DNA of 64,000 nt from contig CM038214.1 in assembly GCA_021442155.1 (NCBI GenBank), forward strand, positions 52,484,514-52,548,513, given 5' to 3'. Under the pieces are notes generated by a model. The model worked only from the letters and a program-made list of their open reading frames with translations, was not told the DNA's origin and did no database searches. The translations under genes were made by a program, and so were the position numbers. This stretch comes from Cymbidium sinense. Lineage: Eukaryota; Streptophyta; Magnoliopsida; Asparagales; Orchidaceae. This document shows, in pieces, positions 1 to 12,258 of this stretch (the stretch's first letter is position 1; each line of letters begins with the position of its first letter).

Positions 1-330
1 ACTTCTTGTATTGTTGGAAGAGCATTATGTGATTTGGGAACTAGCATAAATTTAATTTCTTTATCAATTTTCTAAAAACTAGGATAAGAAGAAGTACTAC
101 CTGTAAGTGTGACTCTACAATTAGTAGATAGATCTTTGACTTATCCTAAGGGTATAATTGAAGATGTTTTAGTTAAGGAAGATAAATTCCTATTCCTTAT
201 AGATTTTAAAATACTAAATATGGAATAAGATAAGAAAATACCTCTCATCTTAGGGAGACCTTTCTTAGCTACTATAAAAACTATGAAAGATGTTCAAAAG
301 GGGGGAATTAACCATGAGAGTAAATGATCA
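1..330 (+). pseudogene. Athila protease domain (remnant)
   Basis: Retroviral-type aspartic protease, which would cut the Gag-Pol polyprotein. Frame 1 opens inside the domain: the codons at 31-45 read D-L-G-T-S, the active-site triad of this family, preceded by an A-L-C context typical of Athila. Downstream, 243-272 reads L-I-L-G-R-P-F-L-A-T, the conserved second half of the fold, followed by D-V-Q-K-G. One in-frame stop falls after the S-L-S-I-F stretch near residue 24 and another near 230. The window edge removes the N-terminal part. The active-site Asp is kept, but the frame is broken. Confidence 0.85.
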
Positions 331-599
331 ATAAATTTAATCTAATGTGTTCAACTCTATTAAATTTTTTTAATGATAGAAATAAAAAATGTTATAGGAT
401 TTGGGCAAATGAAAATAAAATGGAAAAAAGAATAAGATTTCTATATAATAAATGATTTAATAGAACCAATAAGAATAATGATGATGGAAGAGTATAAAGA
501 TATTCAATTCCTTATAGTTACACCCAATCAATTTTGAAAAAAATTAAACCAATAAAAATATATATAGAATAAAAAATATTAAACTATCTAGAATGGAAG

Positions 600-1660
600 C
601 TTCAGAACTAAAGTTAAATCCATTATCAAGTCATTTTAAATATGCTTACCTAGAGAAAAAAATCAATAATATCAATAATCATCTCAACCGATTTAGAAGA
701 AAATCAAGAAGATAAATTAATTAAAATTCTAAAAGGACATGTAAAATCATTTTGATGGATAATAGTAGATATTAAAAGAATTAGTCCTTCAATATGTATG
801 CATATAAATTTAATGGAAGAAAATAGTAAACCATTCATCGAAAGCCAAATGAGGCTGAATCCTATCATAAAACAAGTAGTAAAAAAAGGAAATCTTAAAG
901 TGGTTGGATGCAGGAATTATATATCCTATGTCTTATAGTACATGGGTAAGTCCAATCTATTGTGTGCCTAAAAAAAGATGAATGTTTATTATTACTGATG
1001 CAACTAATGAAATCATCCTTACTAGAATAATCAAAGGATGGATGATTTATATTGATTATAGGAAGTTAAACAAAGCCACTAGTGAAGATCATTTTTCTTT
1101 ACCTTTCATTTATTAAAAGTTAGATAAGTTAGTAAGTCATTTATATTGTTGCTTTTTAGATGGGTATTCTGGATTTAACCAAATTGTCATATCACTTGAG
1201 GATCAAGAGAAAACAAGATTCACTTGTCTTTATGGTACCTTTGCTATTTGAAGAATGCCCTTTGATTTATATAATGCACCTGCTACTTTTAATGTTGTAT
1301 GATGTCTATATTTTATGATTTTATTGAAAATTGCATTGAAGTATTTATGGATGATTTTTCCCATTTTTATTTAACATTTAAACATTGCTTAGGAAAATTA
1401 TAAATCATTCTTAGAAGATGTGAAGAAAAATAAGTACTTAATTTAGAAAAATGTCATGTTATGATTAAATAAGAAATAGTACTAGGTCATAAAATTTCAA
1501 AAAAAAAGGAATAAAAGTATATAGGGGAAAATTACAAATAATAGAAATACTTTCACCACCAACTAATGTTTAAGGAGTTAGTAATTTTGTAGGACATGCT
1601 AGATTTTATATGAGATTTATCAAATACTTTTCAAAAATTAAAACCAAAGTGCAACTTATT
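600..1660 (+). pseudogene. Athila reverse transcriptase with protease-RT linker (remnant)
   Basis: Copies element RNA into DNA in the family. The linker at about 605-860 is recognisable (L-K-L-N-P-L-S-S-H-F-K-Y-A-Y-L, later S-P-S-I-C-M-H). RT follows: L-D-A-G-I-I-Y-P near 905, Y-I-D-Y-R-K-L-N-K at 1048-1074, F-L-D-G-Y-S-G-F-N-Q-I at 1153-1185. The catalytic block at 1341-1358 reads V-F-M-D-D-F, so both active-site aspartates survive. Several stops and frame changes lie between these blocks (near 930-990, 1115, 1250 and 1300). The connection segment with F-V-G-H-A-R-F-Y and R-F-I-K-Y-F-S-K follows at about 1575-1640. Confidence 0.85.
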
Positions 1661-1786
1661 TGAGAAAGATATGCCATTCATTTTTATAAAAGAAAGTTAA
1701 GAAGCATTTGAACTATTAAAATTTAAATCAAGTTCATCACGGATTATTATAAAACCAAATTGGAACCTTCCTTTTGAGTTGATGTG
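1660..1786 (+). pseudogene. Start of Athila RNase H (left fragment)
   Basis: After the RT connection the reading continues into N-W-N-L-P-F-E-L-M-C at 1758-1785, the strand that opens the RNase H fold in Athila elements. Homology then stops where the reverse-oriented LTR A1 begins. The domain resumes at 6890, where a related codon run (K-L-L-F-E-L) occurs again, so the two flanks overlap slightly. Confidence 0.7.
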
Positions 1787-2967
1787 TGTGGTGTTTATAC
1801 TTGGAGTCATAAGGACACCGCATAGATCTTAGCATGTACTAATTAAAATGATCAAGTATGACATCAAGGAATAATGCATTACTTTGAAAGGTAAAATCAT
1901 TACCCTATAATGGACTCAATCATCTGATAAGGACTTCTAAAGTAGATAGGTCTACATATACCAGAGATCTTTTCTCTAGTTTACAATGATGAAGTTAAAG
2001 TAAGGTTTATTTTAAATCAAGTTCTTATGTTCTCTATGGAGGCAAGCTTTCATAATTAATTACATCTTAGGAAATGGAGATTTATTAAGAATACTATCGA
2101 TTAAAATAGTCAAATAATGTCTCAAAAGATTTCAAAGTTTTGATATCAAAAGATTGATGGTTATTGAAAAAATCAAATAAGAAATTTTAAATCGGGAGAG
2201 TTCTTAATAGATTCTATAGAAGGCTACGTAGGAATCACTCATGATACCATGAAGCCTAGCGAGCACTTCAGTCTAGCCAATAATGAGGCTTTATATTTTT
2301 GAAGGAGAGAATTATATTTATTTGATTTAATATTTTATTAAAAGGCTAGGACTTCAATTTCATTTACATAATATTGTAAAAATGCTTAAGAGGTGAAGAC
2401 TTAAACTCATAGAAAATGAGAAAAAGTAGCCTCTGAACCAACATTTATGGTGCTTTCATGATAAGATTAAAATTTCTATTTTTAACTCACAATTTTATTT
2501 AAGGCTTTGTTTATGAAATTTCATGCCTATGATGAGATGCAATTAGAAAATGTCAAGGGACAAATCATATGAGAAGCCACACTTCCGTGGGAAGGGTGGT
2601 CATCCTCACAGGGTAGATTGAGTAAAGTGCCCAATTTAAGAATTACTAACAATATGCTCGCATGGTTCACAAAGTCTAATTATTTCTATTTTTCTTTAGT
2701 TGTTTATGTCTAGGGATTTAATTATGGTGAAGTTATAAATATTTATTTTGTGATTGAATTATTTATTTTAATAGGATGGAAAATTTATTTTTCTGATAGC
2801 CTAACATTTCTAGGCTTTTCATCACAGAAGATAGCAATCATAAAAAGAAATATATGAAAAGTATGAAGTTCTATTATGCACCAAAAAATAAATTAATAAA
2901 ATAGGCCAATGGAGCCAGGTACCATTGTATACCTTAGAAGGAAATAGAAATGGGTTGCTAAGCTCTT

Positions 2968-2977
2968 CCCTTATACA
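2968..2977 (-). promoter_or_regulatory. Putative TATA box of LTR A1
   Basis: The minus strand reads TGTATAAGGG, followed by AAGAGCTTAGCAACCC. The same TATA block with GAGCTYAGC downstream occurs at matching positions in LTRs A4, A5, B and C. That makes it the likely core promoter and U3/R boundary of the family. Inferred from conservation only. Confidence 0.55.
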
Positions 2978-5759
2978 ACTCGGCCTATAACTATAGTCAT
3001 GATCTATGGTGGTCATCCAGGATCGTCACCTTCTTTAGGGACTTCCTCAGGCTTTATAAGGGACCATTAATAGGTTAAGTCAGCTCTTATTATTCTTAGA
3101 ACTTAGAGATCCTAATGTAATTCAAGATTTAAATTAGATTTAAAAATTTTAAAAATAAATTTCTAAACCTAACAAAATAGATGTCAGTAAAGACATTCAG
3201 CATGCTACAATTTATATTTTCAAACATACAGGCTTAACACCAATGATTACCAAGCCCACCTATCTTATTCAACTATGCTTAGAGACTTAAGCAGCACCTA
3301 CAAGCAAATAGTATTTATTTTATATTTATTATAATAGTCCCTTTTCTCTATAGAAAATAATATTAGACTAAAAAGAATGCCCTAATGTCCAAACTAATGA
3401 GCAATTAATTTCTATCCATCCAGTCTAAAAATTATTGCATAAAAATATGAAAACACCATTTCACATCATATCATCACAAATAATCAGTCTAATCTAAGTC
3501 TATAGTTAGTGACCTAACAACCTAGTGTATGAAAGCTAGGGCTTATGTGGCATGACTGCAATAGGGCCTTTTAGATTTAATTTTTGATTTCAAATTTAAT
3601 ATTTGTTTAATTTACCATTGGATGTTTTTAATTTAAGTAATTTCATTGATTTTATAATTCATTCATTTTAAAATTTATATTTATATTAAAGTTAAATTTA
3701 GGTTTTGATAAATAAAAAATAAAATAGATTCTACTTTTGGCAGAACCCATTTTATTCAAAATACTAATCCTAGTATAATACAATTTTCATCTTGAGATGA
3801 TGATCCATTATGAGGGTCAAACTAAAAACCTAAGTATCTTAATTAATCCATTTTTTAAAATTCATTTGAATGAATTTGTTGAATTGGTTTAATTTGATTC
3901 ATTTTATTTGATTTAGTAAAGATTTGAAAGATTAAGTTCATCGAGTTTATTTAGTTTCATGTATCTTGATTATTTATTTAGATTTATTAAGTTTTAGTGT
4001 TTAATTCTTTTCTTTAAATTTTATTTTATAGATTTTACTGAATTTTATATGGTTTATGTTAATTATTTTATCTCAATTATTGTTTGATTTAATTAAATTA
4101 ATCCTTTACCTTAGATTTATTTCATTATATTTTTTAAATTATTTTTAATTAATTTAATTTTTTAATTTTATGATGGTTGCTTTATTTTATTATCATTTAA
4201 AATGGATAATTATTGAATATAATCATATTATTTGGATTTTAGATTCAACTTTATATTTATCTAATTTGACTAAGATAAAATGATTATTTAATTTCACATA
4301 TTTTAATTTAGTTCATTTAATTTTTAGTTTGACTAATCTCTTTTACTTATTTAAAATTTAACTTACATTTCCTTCATGAAAATGTTTGTTAATCTTAAGT
4401 GTTTAAATTGATTAATTAGTTCAATTTTAAATCAAAGTTCAAAGAATAAGTTTAATTTAAACTTTATTTAAAGATCTTTATTTTATTATTCAAATAGTTT
4501 ATATTATTTGAATTTCATGATCTAGTCTTATTAATTCTTCTCAATAAGCTTAATCCATGTAGCTATTTTTATATTTTCTTGGTTTAATATCATATTTTCA
4601 ATGACTTTTTGAAAATTTCGGTATTTTGTATTTATTTAATTCAAAAAATCTTAATCTTCCACTTAACTCACCACTAACTAGGCACCGCTCTATAAACGAC
4701 AATCCATGCATGATCCTATGTAGGATGTCAGCACAACGTGCTTTGAATTAGCACTGTTTGATCAAATATCAAAAGTACTAGAATTGATTTGTGGGTTTGT
4801 AAGTAATTTAAATCAAATCATCAAGCTAAATCATTGCCATTCGTTCTAAATAAAAGGAATAGACAACATTGATTTCATCTCTGAACTCCCTTCAGAGAAT
4901 CAATAACCGTTGATTTTTTAGGCTAATCATCAAAGATCTAAGTGATGAGAGCATGGGTTTTCAATTGCAAAATGATCAAGGAGTGATCATAAAGGAATCT
5001 ACATGGCTTGATCATACCCAAAACCAAGTTCATTTCAAAAATGACCAAATAAATTTAAAGGGGATGTTCGATTTGAAGATACCCCACTGGCATTAATCCA
5101 TGGTGCTATTTCTCATTTCAAAATCTTTCAAGGACCTTACATGAAGCATTAGGCAAATATCTAATGCTTCCCTCCCTCTGCATAAGTGTGGAGACCAACA
5201 CACACCATCACTCACTGGAGTTTGGTATGGAGTGTGATCAGAGAGGTTAGAGAGGAGGGGGGGAGATTCATTCAAGCATGGTTAAACTTGAGGAAGGTGT
5301 TAGAATGAGAAAAAGTCTTGAATTCAACCTTCCTTAGTCCTTTAATAGTTGGTCCTGAGGTTTGTCCCTTTGGTGATGATAAGAGATGATGCTAAATACA
5401 GTGAGAAGGTCAAATTACATGTTTGAAATTTTTGGATGATGAAAGAGGTATGGAGATAAAGTGAGGTAGCTTGATTTTGGGCTTCCCATAGATTCTCCTC
5501 CTCTATGGCACCTTGACCTCTCCTTTTGAACTTATTGGTAGCTTATTGGACTCTTAAAATTGGTTTGGCAACTTCTTAGATCCATGCTAAGATGAGTCTA
5601 AGTAAAATCTAAGTTCAATTTCCTTTGATTTAGGTTTAAGTGCTTTAGTTTTGGGTTTGGTGAATTGGATTGACTTAAGATAGCTTAATTGTATCTTTTT
5701 CTTTGAGTTAATGTTCGCAATTAAGATATTTATCCATTATGGGATTTATGGATTAGTTA

Positions 5760-6580
5760 GTCTAAGTCACACTTATATTTAACTTGGTTATAATTATTTT
5801 TAAACCCACTTGACCTAAATAGGTCAAGTCAAGTTTTCTAGTTTAGTTAGCCACTTTAGCAGTTCAATATTGATTAAATTATGCCCAATAGATCATCCAT
5901 GATATTAAAGATTAATTATCATTATCCCCTTTTAATTATTGAAAGTTCAATTTTGGTTAAAATTCACTTTATCACATATTTTTATGCAAATAGGTTAAGG
6001 GGATTTGGCTTAAGTTAAACAACTAATTTGACTTAAATTAAAATAGATTTAGACATTAATTGTATCCAATAAACTATTTGTGATGATTTGGATTAGTTAG
6101 TTTTAAATAATCTGAAGTTGATTTTTTTATTTGAATCCATTTTGACCCAAATTGGCCTTAATGGGTTAATATGGGTTCATTTGGGTTAAATGAACAAATT
6201 GGTCAATTAATCAAAATAATTGGTTGAAATATGTTCAATGATGAATTCCAAATGATTTTAGATATTTGACTTGAATTAGTTTCAATTTAATTTAAATTTA
6301 GGTCCAATAAGGTTCTTTTTGAAGTTAAATTTATTTATATTTATGTTCAAACATGTTCATTTGATTATTTTGAATCTGGTGGGACCCACATAGATCAGTT
6401 CTAGGTCAAATGACCTTTTTTGACTATTTTGAATCTCACTAAATTTGTTTTTGGTTCATTTAAGTTTGTACATTGATTCTATGCTTTTTATTTGATTTGA
6501 TTTGGATTTATTTTGATTTTAGTTGAATTTGTGTGGACTTAGGTGATTTTAAGCTTAAATGAGTCAATTAGGTCAACCAT
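5760..6580 (-). promoter_or_regulatory. TTGACC/W-box-like cluster in U3 of LTR A1 (decayed)
   Basis: This stretch repeatedly carries TTGACC, GGTCAA and decayed forms such as GGGTTAA. Examples are near 5810-5835 (GACCTAAATAGGTCAAG), 6150-6190 and 6400-6425. It is the counterpart of the better-preserved cluster in LTR B at 33450-34150. TTGACY is the core of WRKY-binding W-boxes. Function is inferred. Confidence 0.4.
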
Positions 6581-6889
6581 CCCAACTGCCTCAGTCTAAG
6601 CTCAATTAAACTTATATTTCAATTCAAATGTACTTGTTTTAGATTCATATTAAAATTTAAGGTTTGATTGGGTTCACCTAATACAATTGGGTCATGTCAA
6701 GTCCTAAAAGGATTTAGTAGGATTACCTAAACATATACCTTATAAAATTAGGTTTTAATTTGTTTATACACCTGGGCATTAAGAGTAGTGCCCTATGATT
6801 CTAGTTAAAAAGCTCTTAATCTAAAATAAAGGATCCTTATTATTAAAATTAAGGATGATGCTAACCTCATCCAATAATTATAGCTCTTG

Positions 6890-7275
6890 CATGAAATTAC
6901 TATTTGAGCTTATACTTGATGTAACTAATTTTGTAGTAAATACACTTTTGGAGTGAAGGAAGAATAAGGCATGCATGGTCATATATTATGATAGTAAGCT
7001 TTAGATGAATCTCAAATAAATTATGCCATAACTAAAAAAAATTTATTAATAGTGGTCATTACATTTTACAAGTTTAAATCATATTTGATAGAGACAACAT
7101 ACTTTACTTATACTAATCATTCCACTATTAAGTATTTAATATTAAAGATAGCTGTAAAGCCAAAGTTAATAAGATGAATTTTAGTTTTGCTAGAACTTGC
7201 TTTAGAAATCTATCATAAAACAAAAATTAAACATCAAGTACCAAATCATTTCTCTAGGTTATAGAATGAATTAAC
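6890..7275 (+). pseudogene. Athila RNase H (right fragment)
   Basis: Continuation of the RNase H domain after LTR A1. The frame starting at 6891 reads L-F-E-L, then V-I-Y-Y-D-S-K-L, then E-type L-L-I-V-V-I-T-F-Y-K-F-K-S-Y, H-S-T-I-K-Y-L near 7110-7135, K-P-K-L-I-R near 7155, and V-P-N-H-F-S-R-L ending near 7260. This order is the standard Athila RNase H. Stops occur at several codons, including in the stretch before 7030. Confidence 0.8.
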
Positions 7276-7299
7276 AATAAAGAAGAAAAAGATTTAATT

Positions 7300-8560
7300 A
7301 ATCATTTCTTCATGAACATATATTTGCATTGAATTATCAAAGTGTTCCATGGTATTATGATTTTGTTAATTATATTATAAGTGGTATTTTTTTTCTTGAT
7401 TGACATATCAATGAAAGATAAAGTTTATGCATGTTGTTCAATAATATTTATATGATGAACCCTTCTTATATAAAAAAATGTAATGATCTTAATGGAGGAA
7501 ATAGAAAGCATACTTAAATATTATCATGATTCATAATTGGTGGACATTTTGGAGGAAAGAAAATAGCTACAATGGTTTTGTAGTGTAGATTTTATTATCC
7601 ATCAATATACAAAGATGATTATGATTATGTTAAAATATGATAGATGTCACCAAGTGGGAAATGTTAAACATCATGCAATGCCCTTAAATTATATTCTAGA
7701 ACTAGAAATATTTTACATTTAGGGGATAGGTTTTATAGGACCTTTTACCCTTTTTATGAAAATTTGTATATCTTAGTTGTAGTGAATTTTGTATCAAAGT
7801 GGATGAAAGCTGTAGTTTTACACCCTAATGACTTTGAGGTGGTAATTAATTTTTTAGAGAAGAATATTTTCACTAGACTTGGAATACATAGAGCAATCAC
7901 TTATGATGAGGATAGCTAGTTTTTCAAGCTCTATTATTAAAGTATGATGTGAAACATAAAATTGTTACTACATATAACCCCTCGATAACTGAACAAATAT
8001 GAATTTCAAATAAAGAAACTAAAAGAATTTTGGAAAAAATTATTAATCCATTTACTAAAGATTGGTCTTTGAGATTAGATGATTTTTATGGGCCTTTATA
8101 AAAGCACATAAAACTCTAATTGGAATGTCATTATATAGGCTAATTTTTTATGAAAAGTTTGCCACATACCTTTAGAACTAAAACATAAAATTTATTTAGC
8201 AATCAAAGAATTAAACCTCAAATTTAAATGAAGCAATAAAGAAATTACTTTTATAGTTGAAGGAATTATACAAAATAAAATATCAAGCTTATGAATTTCT
8301 AAAATTTATAAAGAACAAGTTAAAAAGGATGATTTGAATCTGAACATCATGTAATTTTATTTAACTATAGACATAAAATGTTTCTAGGAAAATTAAAGTC
8401 AAGATTTCTTAGACCATTTCTAAATGTTTACCCTTATGAAGAAATGGACATTCAAAATAGGAAAATTGAGAATATATTGAAGGTGAATGATTGAAGATTA
8501 AAATAATATTGGAATGGTGAATTTAATTGACAAAAATATTGATAGATTTTATTGAAATAA
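7300..8560 (+). pseudogene. Athila integrase (remnant)
   Basis: Inserts the cDNA copy into host DNA in the family. The zinc-binding part is seen at 7538 (G-G-H-F-G-G-K-K-I-A) and F-Y-Y-P near 7590. The core starts with G-D-R-F at about 7721, where the first catalytic Asp lies. It continues through V-V-V-N-F-V-S-K-W-M-K-A, N-I-F-T-R-L-G-I-H-R-A-I and T-Y-D-E-D with the second Asp near 7905. N-K-E-T-K-R-I-L carries the Glu near 8015. The DDE residues thus persist although the frame is broken at several stops. The C-terminal GKLKSR and V-Y-P-Y-E segments run to about 8500. Confidence 0.85.
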
Positions 8561-8860
8561 AATAGATAAGGTGTAGTCTACTAATGACTATATTCTAAGA
8601 AATTTTAGGAGGTAAACAAAACATTTTATTGTTAAATTTTATTACTTTGGCATGTGTATGTATTTATTTAATGTGTAGTAACTAAAAAAAAGTCAAGATT
8701 GAAAATTGTACCAAGCAATGTCACACACTTTGAAGCCAATGCTTGCAAAATAAAATTAAATTTTCTAACCCATCAAATATCTCTCCAAATGGAGAATATT
8801 CTCACGTTGAACTAAAAATGAAGAAACTGAAGAAGCATGGATGTAAAAATGGCACACCCA

Positions 8861-8874
8861 AGAGTGGGGGAAAA
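8861..8874 (+). other. Polypurine tract of Athila element
   Basis: AGAGTGGGGGAAAA is a purine-only run about 300 bp after the integrase end. It is where plus-strand DNA synthesis is primed and marks the upstream edge of the 3' LTR. A TG dinucleotide at 8879 could be the LTR start. Position and composition support the call. Confidence 0.6.
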
Positions 8875-8875
8875 T

Positions 8876-10214
8876 TAGTGAGCTTTTAAAAGATTTCTTT
8901 AAGAGAAAAATCAAATCAAAACTTTAAAGGCTAGTTAGAGAGAGATAACTTAAAATAATATCCAATAAAATAATAAAAATTAAATGAGTACTAAAAAAGT
9001 AATAAAAAAGATAACAAAGAGCAATAAAATGTTAGAGATGAGTCTATCATTAATTAGTAATATTGAGAAGCCTTACATCAATGTCATTCGTTAAGGAGAA
9101 GGATGCTACTCCCTCTTCAAAGTGTAAAATTATTTGTGGTTCTTCATTGTAATAATTTATGGTTATTTTTTAATTTGCAAATATCTTGTGAATTTGGATG
9201 TATTGTATCAATTATGTGCAGGAATTGTAAAAGGGTAACTTAGGTAGGGTTATTGTTTTTTTTAAATGCAATAGGTTTTTGGTGCTCTTTCTATTGTAAA
9301 ATTCAACAAAAATTCCTTTTGAAATTTATGTGATGGTTATTATGCTAAAATTGAAAGTAAAAATGATATGATATACTGTCAATTTTTTTCATCAAAAACT
9401 TATCAAAATAATGTTTAGCACCTTTCTTTCATATGAATTTGTTTCCAACACATGTTTACCCTTGATTTTTTTTGCCAAAAGATCATTGGAAATAGTAATT
9501 TTTGATGAAATTTAAAATTATTTTGGTGAATTTGAATGCCATAAATGCATCTTCTTCATGGTTGTTGTTACTTAATTTATTATATATTTGGAAATATAAC
9601 ATACATCCTTATTAACATTTATAAACAAATTGATTAGTTATAAACTATAAAGAAAATTAGAGATTGAGAAAAGAAAAGATGTGGTATAAAATAAAATTCA
9701 TAATAAACATTTATGAGCATCATTATAGACAAATTTTAGAGTGTTTGATTTTAGTGAGTCATCTAGTTCATAGCTTTTTTGTACTCTAAATAATACTCAA
9801 ATATAAGTATGTAATATAAAAAGTTTAAATAAAATAATACAACAATTTATAATTCATTGCATATGATAGAAATAGAAAGACACCAACTAAAAAAGTCACG
9901 TTGAGTAAATAATGATAGATGCAACTAGTATAAAATATAATAATGAGCATAATGTTGGGTACAAGATATAACTACTAAGAAAGTAAGAAAATAGTTTATA
10001 TCAGATGCATACAAAAATAAATATAAAATAAAATATGCTAAATGTAAATACAAAAGAAAAATCAAAAACTTAGATGGTTCTTTATCCAATGGTGGTGGTT
10101 AGAAGATTCTATGTAATGAATCAAACTAATATTGAAACCAAGGTCTATCATTTATGTACTACCACTATTATGCCTCCCATCAAGCTTCTTGTTCTTCAAT
10201 GTGTTTATAAACTT
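8876..10214 (+). other. Possible Athila 3' LTR; AT-rich, otherwise unassigned
   Basis: Sequence following the polypurine tract, where the Athila 3' LTR is expected. It is AT-rich with no open frames of note. A partner 5' LTR is not in the window, so neither LTR end can be confirmed. It stops at the assembly gap. Confidence 0.35.
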
Positions 10215-10314
10215 NNNNNNNNNNNNNNNNNNNNNNNNNNNNNNNNNNNNNNNNNNNNNNNNNNNNNNNNNNNNNNNNNNNNNNNNNNNNNNNNNNNNNN
10301 NNNNNNNNNNNNNN
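10215..10314. other. Assembly gap (100 N)
   Basis: Exactly 100 consecutive Ns, the usual placeholder for a gap of unknown length. Translations that cross it are meaningless. Confidence 0.99.
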
Positions 10315-10685
10315 TCTCCTTTCATAAGCCTAAATAACCCTTCTTTGGTGTAAGAAGAGGACCTAGTAGTTTTAGAATTTGTTAATTCTAATTTTAAATT
10401 ATTTAGAATTCTATTTCTATTCAATTTCAATTGAATATTTATCTATTTTAATTGAATTAGATTGTATATTTTGAATCTATTGTAATTTACTATGAGCTTC
10501 TCTATTTATCATTCTAAAGTTCTCTCTAGTTTCATATGAAAAGGGTCAAGGTGGAGAACTCATAATTCTAGATACATTCTCCTCTCCCTTGGCCACAAAA
10601 AGAGGGTAAAATTTGATACCTCCTAGGATAGGGAAAGTATCTAGAAGGGAAAACCCCTCCCTCACCTTAGCTTATTAAATATTTA
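10315..10685. other. Unassigned AT-rich sequence right of the gap
   Basis: No domain or repeat family recognised. A short pyrimidine-rich stretch at 10580-10680 has no evident role. Confidence 0.4.
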
Positions 10686-11153
10686 TCATTTCTTTTGTTT
10701 TCTTTCCCTAAGAGCCTGGCTTCCAAGCCTTCTACCTATATTTTTTTGGCTTTTAGTCATCAATGATGGCTCTAAAGTAGAACCTATTTCAATTGTACTA
10801 ACAAAGAGTGAATCAGGTGTCTCTACAACACGTAAATTTATTTTCCTTAATGTAGGGCATATTTGAATCTCCCTAGAGGCCTCTAGGGTGATTTCCTTGC
10901 TAGTGGCAAAAGTACTATGAGGCACTTTAGAAAGCTATAAGACATGATTGCTAATAAGAACTTGACTCACTCCATTATTAGTAATGTTCAAATCTTCAAA
11001 GTCAGTCCCAAACTTGATGACAAAGCCATCAGGTAATCTACTACTATTCATAGAAAAGATAATCCCAAATGTAGTAGTGAAAATCAACTGGCCAACCTTT
11101 TTTTTAATTTTATAGATAAGAAAATTGATCAAACTATAATTAAGTTTTAACAT
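10686..11153 (-). pseudogene. Unrecognised minus-strand reading frame split by one stop
   Basis: Two minus-strand frames, 11153-10935 and 10925-10686, are in the same phase and separated by a single stop and three codons. Together they form about 155 codons, long for this AT-rich window. The first half has V-G-Q-L-I-F-T-T-T-F-G and L-P-D-G-F-V-I-K-F-G-T-D-F. The second half ends in a basic tail with G-R-R-L-G-S and R-E-R-K-Q-K-K. I do not recognise the family. A retroelement ORF1/gag-like product is possible because of the basic tail, but this is a guess. No start codon or promoter stands out. Confidence 0.3.
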
Positions 11154-11499
11154 AATTAAAATGAGCTTTTAACATAATGTAGTAAAAAAACAACTTTTGC
11201 CCATTAGGAAAAGTTAGCCATTTTTGCTATGGCTAGGGTTTTTAAAAGAACTTTATTTTTGAAAATTTAACAATTAAAAAACCCTCTTATTTGATTTCAA
11301 CAAATAAGGAAGTTCGATACTCCATTTAGTGGATGTTGAATATACTCTACCAAGAATGAAATGGAGAGATACCCAACAAAATAATAAATCCTAACCCATG
11401 AAAAACTCAACTACATTGTCAATGTATAGAAATAAAAATCTATTTCTAAAGATAGAGAAAGGAATAGATCACCAATAAAGTCACCAAAAAATCTATGAG
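11154..11499. other. Unassigned sequence between broken frame and LTR fragment
   Basis: AT-rich, with no recognised domain and no clear repeat. It could be the upstream part of whatever encoded the broken frame at 10686-11153. Confidence 0.3.
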
Positions 11500-12258
11500 A
11501 ATTTTATTTGGAACACTACACAGATCTTGAGGGTACTTATTTAGGTAATCAAATGCATCATTAAGAGATAAATATATTATTTCAAAAAATAAAATATTAC
11601 CCTATAATGGATTCAATTACTTAATAAAGACTTCTATGGCTGATGGATCTTTGACGAACCAAGGATTTTTCCTCTAGACTATATGGAGAGGTAGAATAGA
11701 GTTTATTTTATTGCAGGCCTCATAGTTCCCTATAATGGAAAACCCCTATAGTTAATTACATCTTAGGAATGAAGGACTCTTCCTAGAATTAAAAAGTATT
11801 AGATTTTTATTTCTATAGATGCTTATCTTTAAAAGGATGATGATTTAGAAATTTTTAAGGAACGTTTCTAGGTTAAAGAGTTATTTTGGAGGCCAATAGG
11901 GAAAAAGTAAGAAATGCTTTAGATATTAGAATGCCAAGTAAGCATTTCAACTAATCCACTATTAGGCTTTATAATTTTGAATTCAAAATTATTAAATTTC
12001 AAATTGACATTTTATTAGAAATGTAGAACTTAGATTCTAATAGCACAAAATTATAGAAATGTCTAGTATTTGAAGACTTGCTCCAAAAAGATGCTTCAGA
12101 ACCTAAGTCTATAAACACTCATGACATAAGTCAAAAGCTCATTTTAATGTAATTTTTCTTTTTGGAATTATCAATGCTTTTCTTACCAAAGGAAAAAATG
12201 AACCTAACACAGACTCTCATGGACATATAACCCCCATGGAAGTGTTGCCAGCTAACAG
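11500..12258 (-). mobile_element. Giant-LTR fragment (A2), R/U5 end only
   Basis: About 0.75 kb matching the R/U5 end of copies A1, A3, A4 and A5. It starts at the GATCTGTGTAGTGTTCC end (minus strand, about 11510). It includes the paired blocks CCCTATAATGGATTCAATYA near 11600 and AGTTAATTACATCTTAGGAA near 11750. It stops inside the conserved GTTGCCAGCTAACA block at 12245-12258, exactly where copy A3 begins. The remainder of A2 was not found on the far side of A3. Confidence 0.7.

Larger units (their letters stand above)
1787..6884 (-). mobile_element. Solo giant LTR (copy A1) inserted in Athila RNase H
   Basis: A minus-strand member of the giant LTR family. It is recognised by four blocks shared with A3, A4 and A5: an R/U5 end near 1800-2600 (GCGGTGTCC on the minus strand), the TATA block at 2968-2977, a conserved block at about 3737-3840 (GGCAGAACCCATTTTATTC on plus), and the LTR start at about 6850-6884 (TAACCTCATCC on plus). 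Both flanks are Athila pol and no internal retroelement genes lie inside, so it is a solo LTR. The length is about 5.1 kb. Its outer hairpin arm has decayed. Boundaries are accurate to perhaps 20 bp, and no clean 5 bp target duplication was found. Confidence 0.75.
1..8875 (+). mobile_element. Athila-lineage Ty3/gypsy element, interrupted and decayed
   Basis: A plus-strand pol region whose domains run in gypsy order: protease at 1-330, linker and RT at 600-1660, start of RNase H at 1540-1790, rest of RNase H at 6890-7270, integrase at 7530-8560, polypurine tract at 8861-8874. The translated motifs match the Athila lineage better than the Tat lineage seen elsewhere here. Examples are protease DLGTS, the IDYRKLN and GYSGFNQI motifs of RT, and integrase with NIFTRLG followed by a GKLKSR tail. 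gag and the 5' LTR lie left of the window. Stops and frameshifts occur throughout, so it is an old, non-autonomous copy. A reverse-oriented solo LTR (A1, about 1787-6884) splits it within RNase H. Confidence 0.85.
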
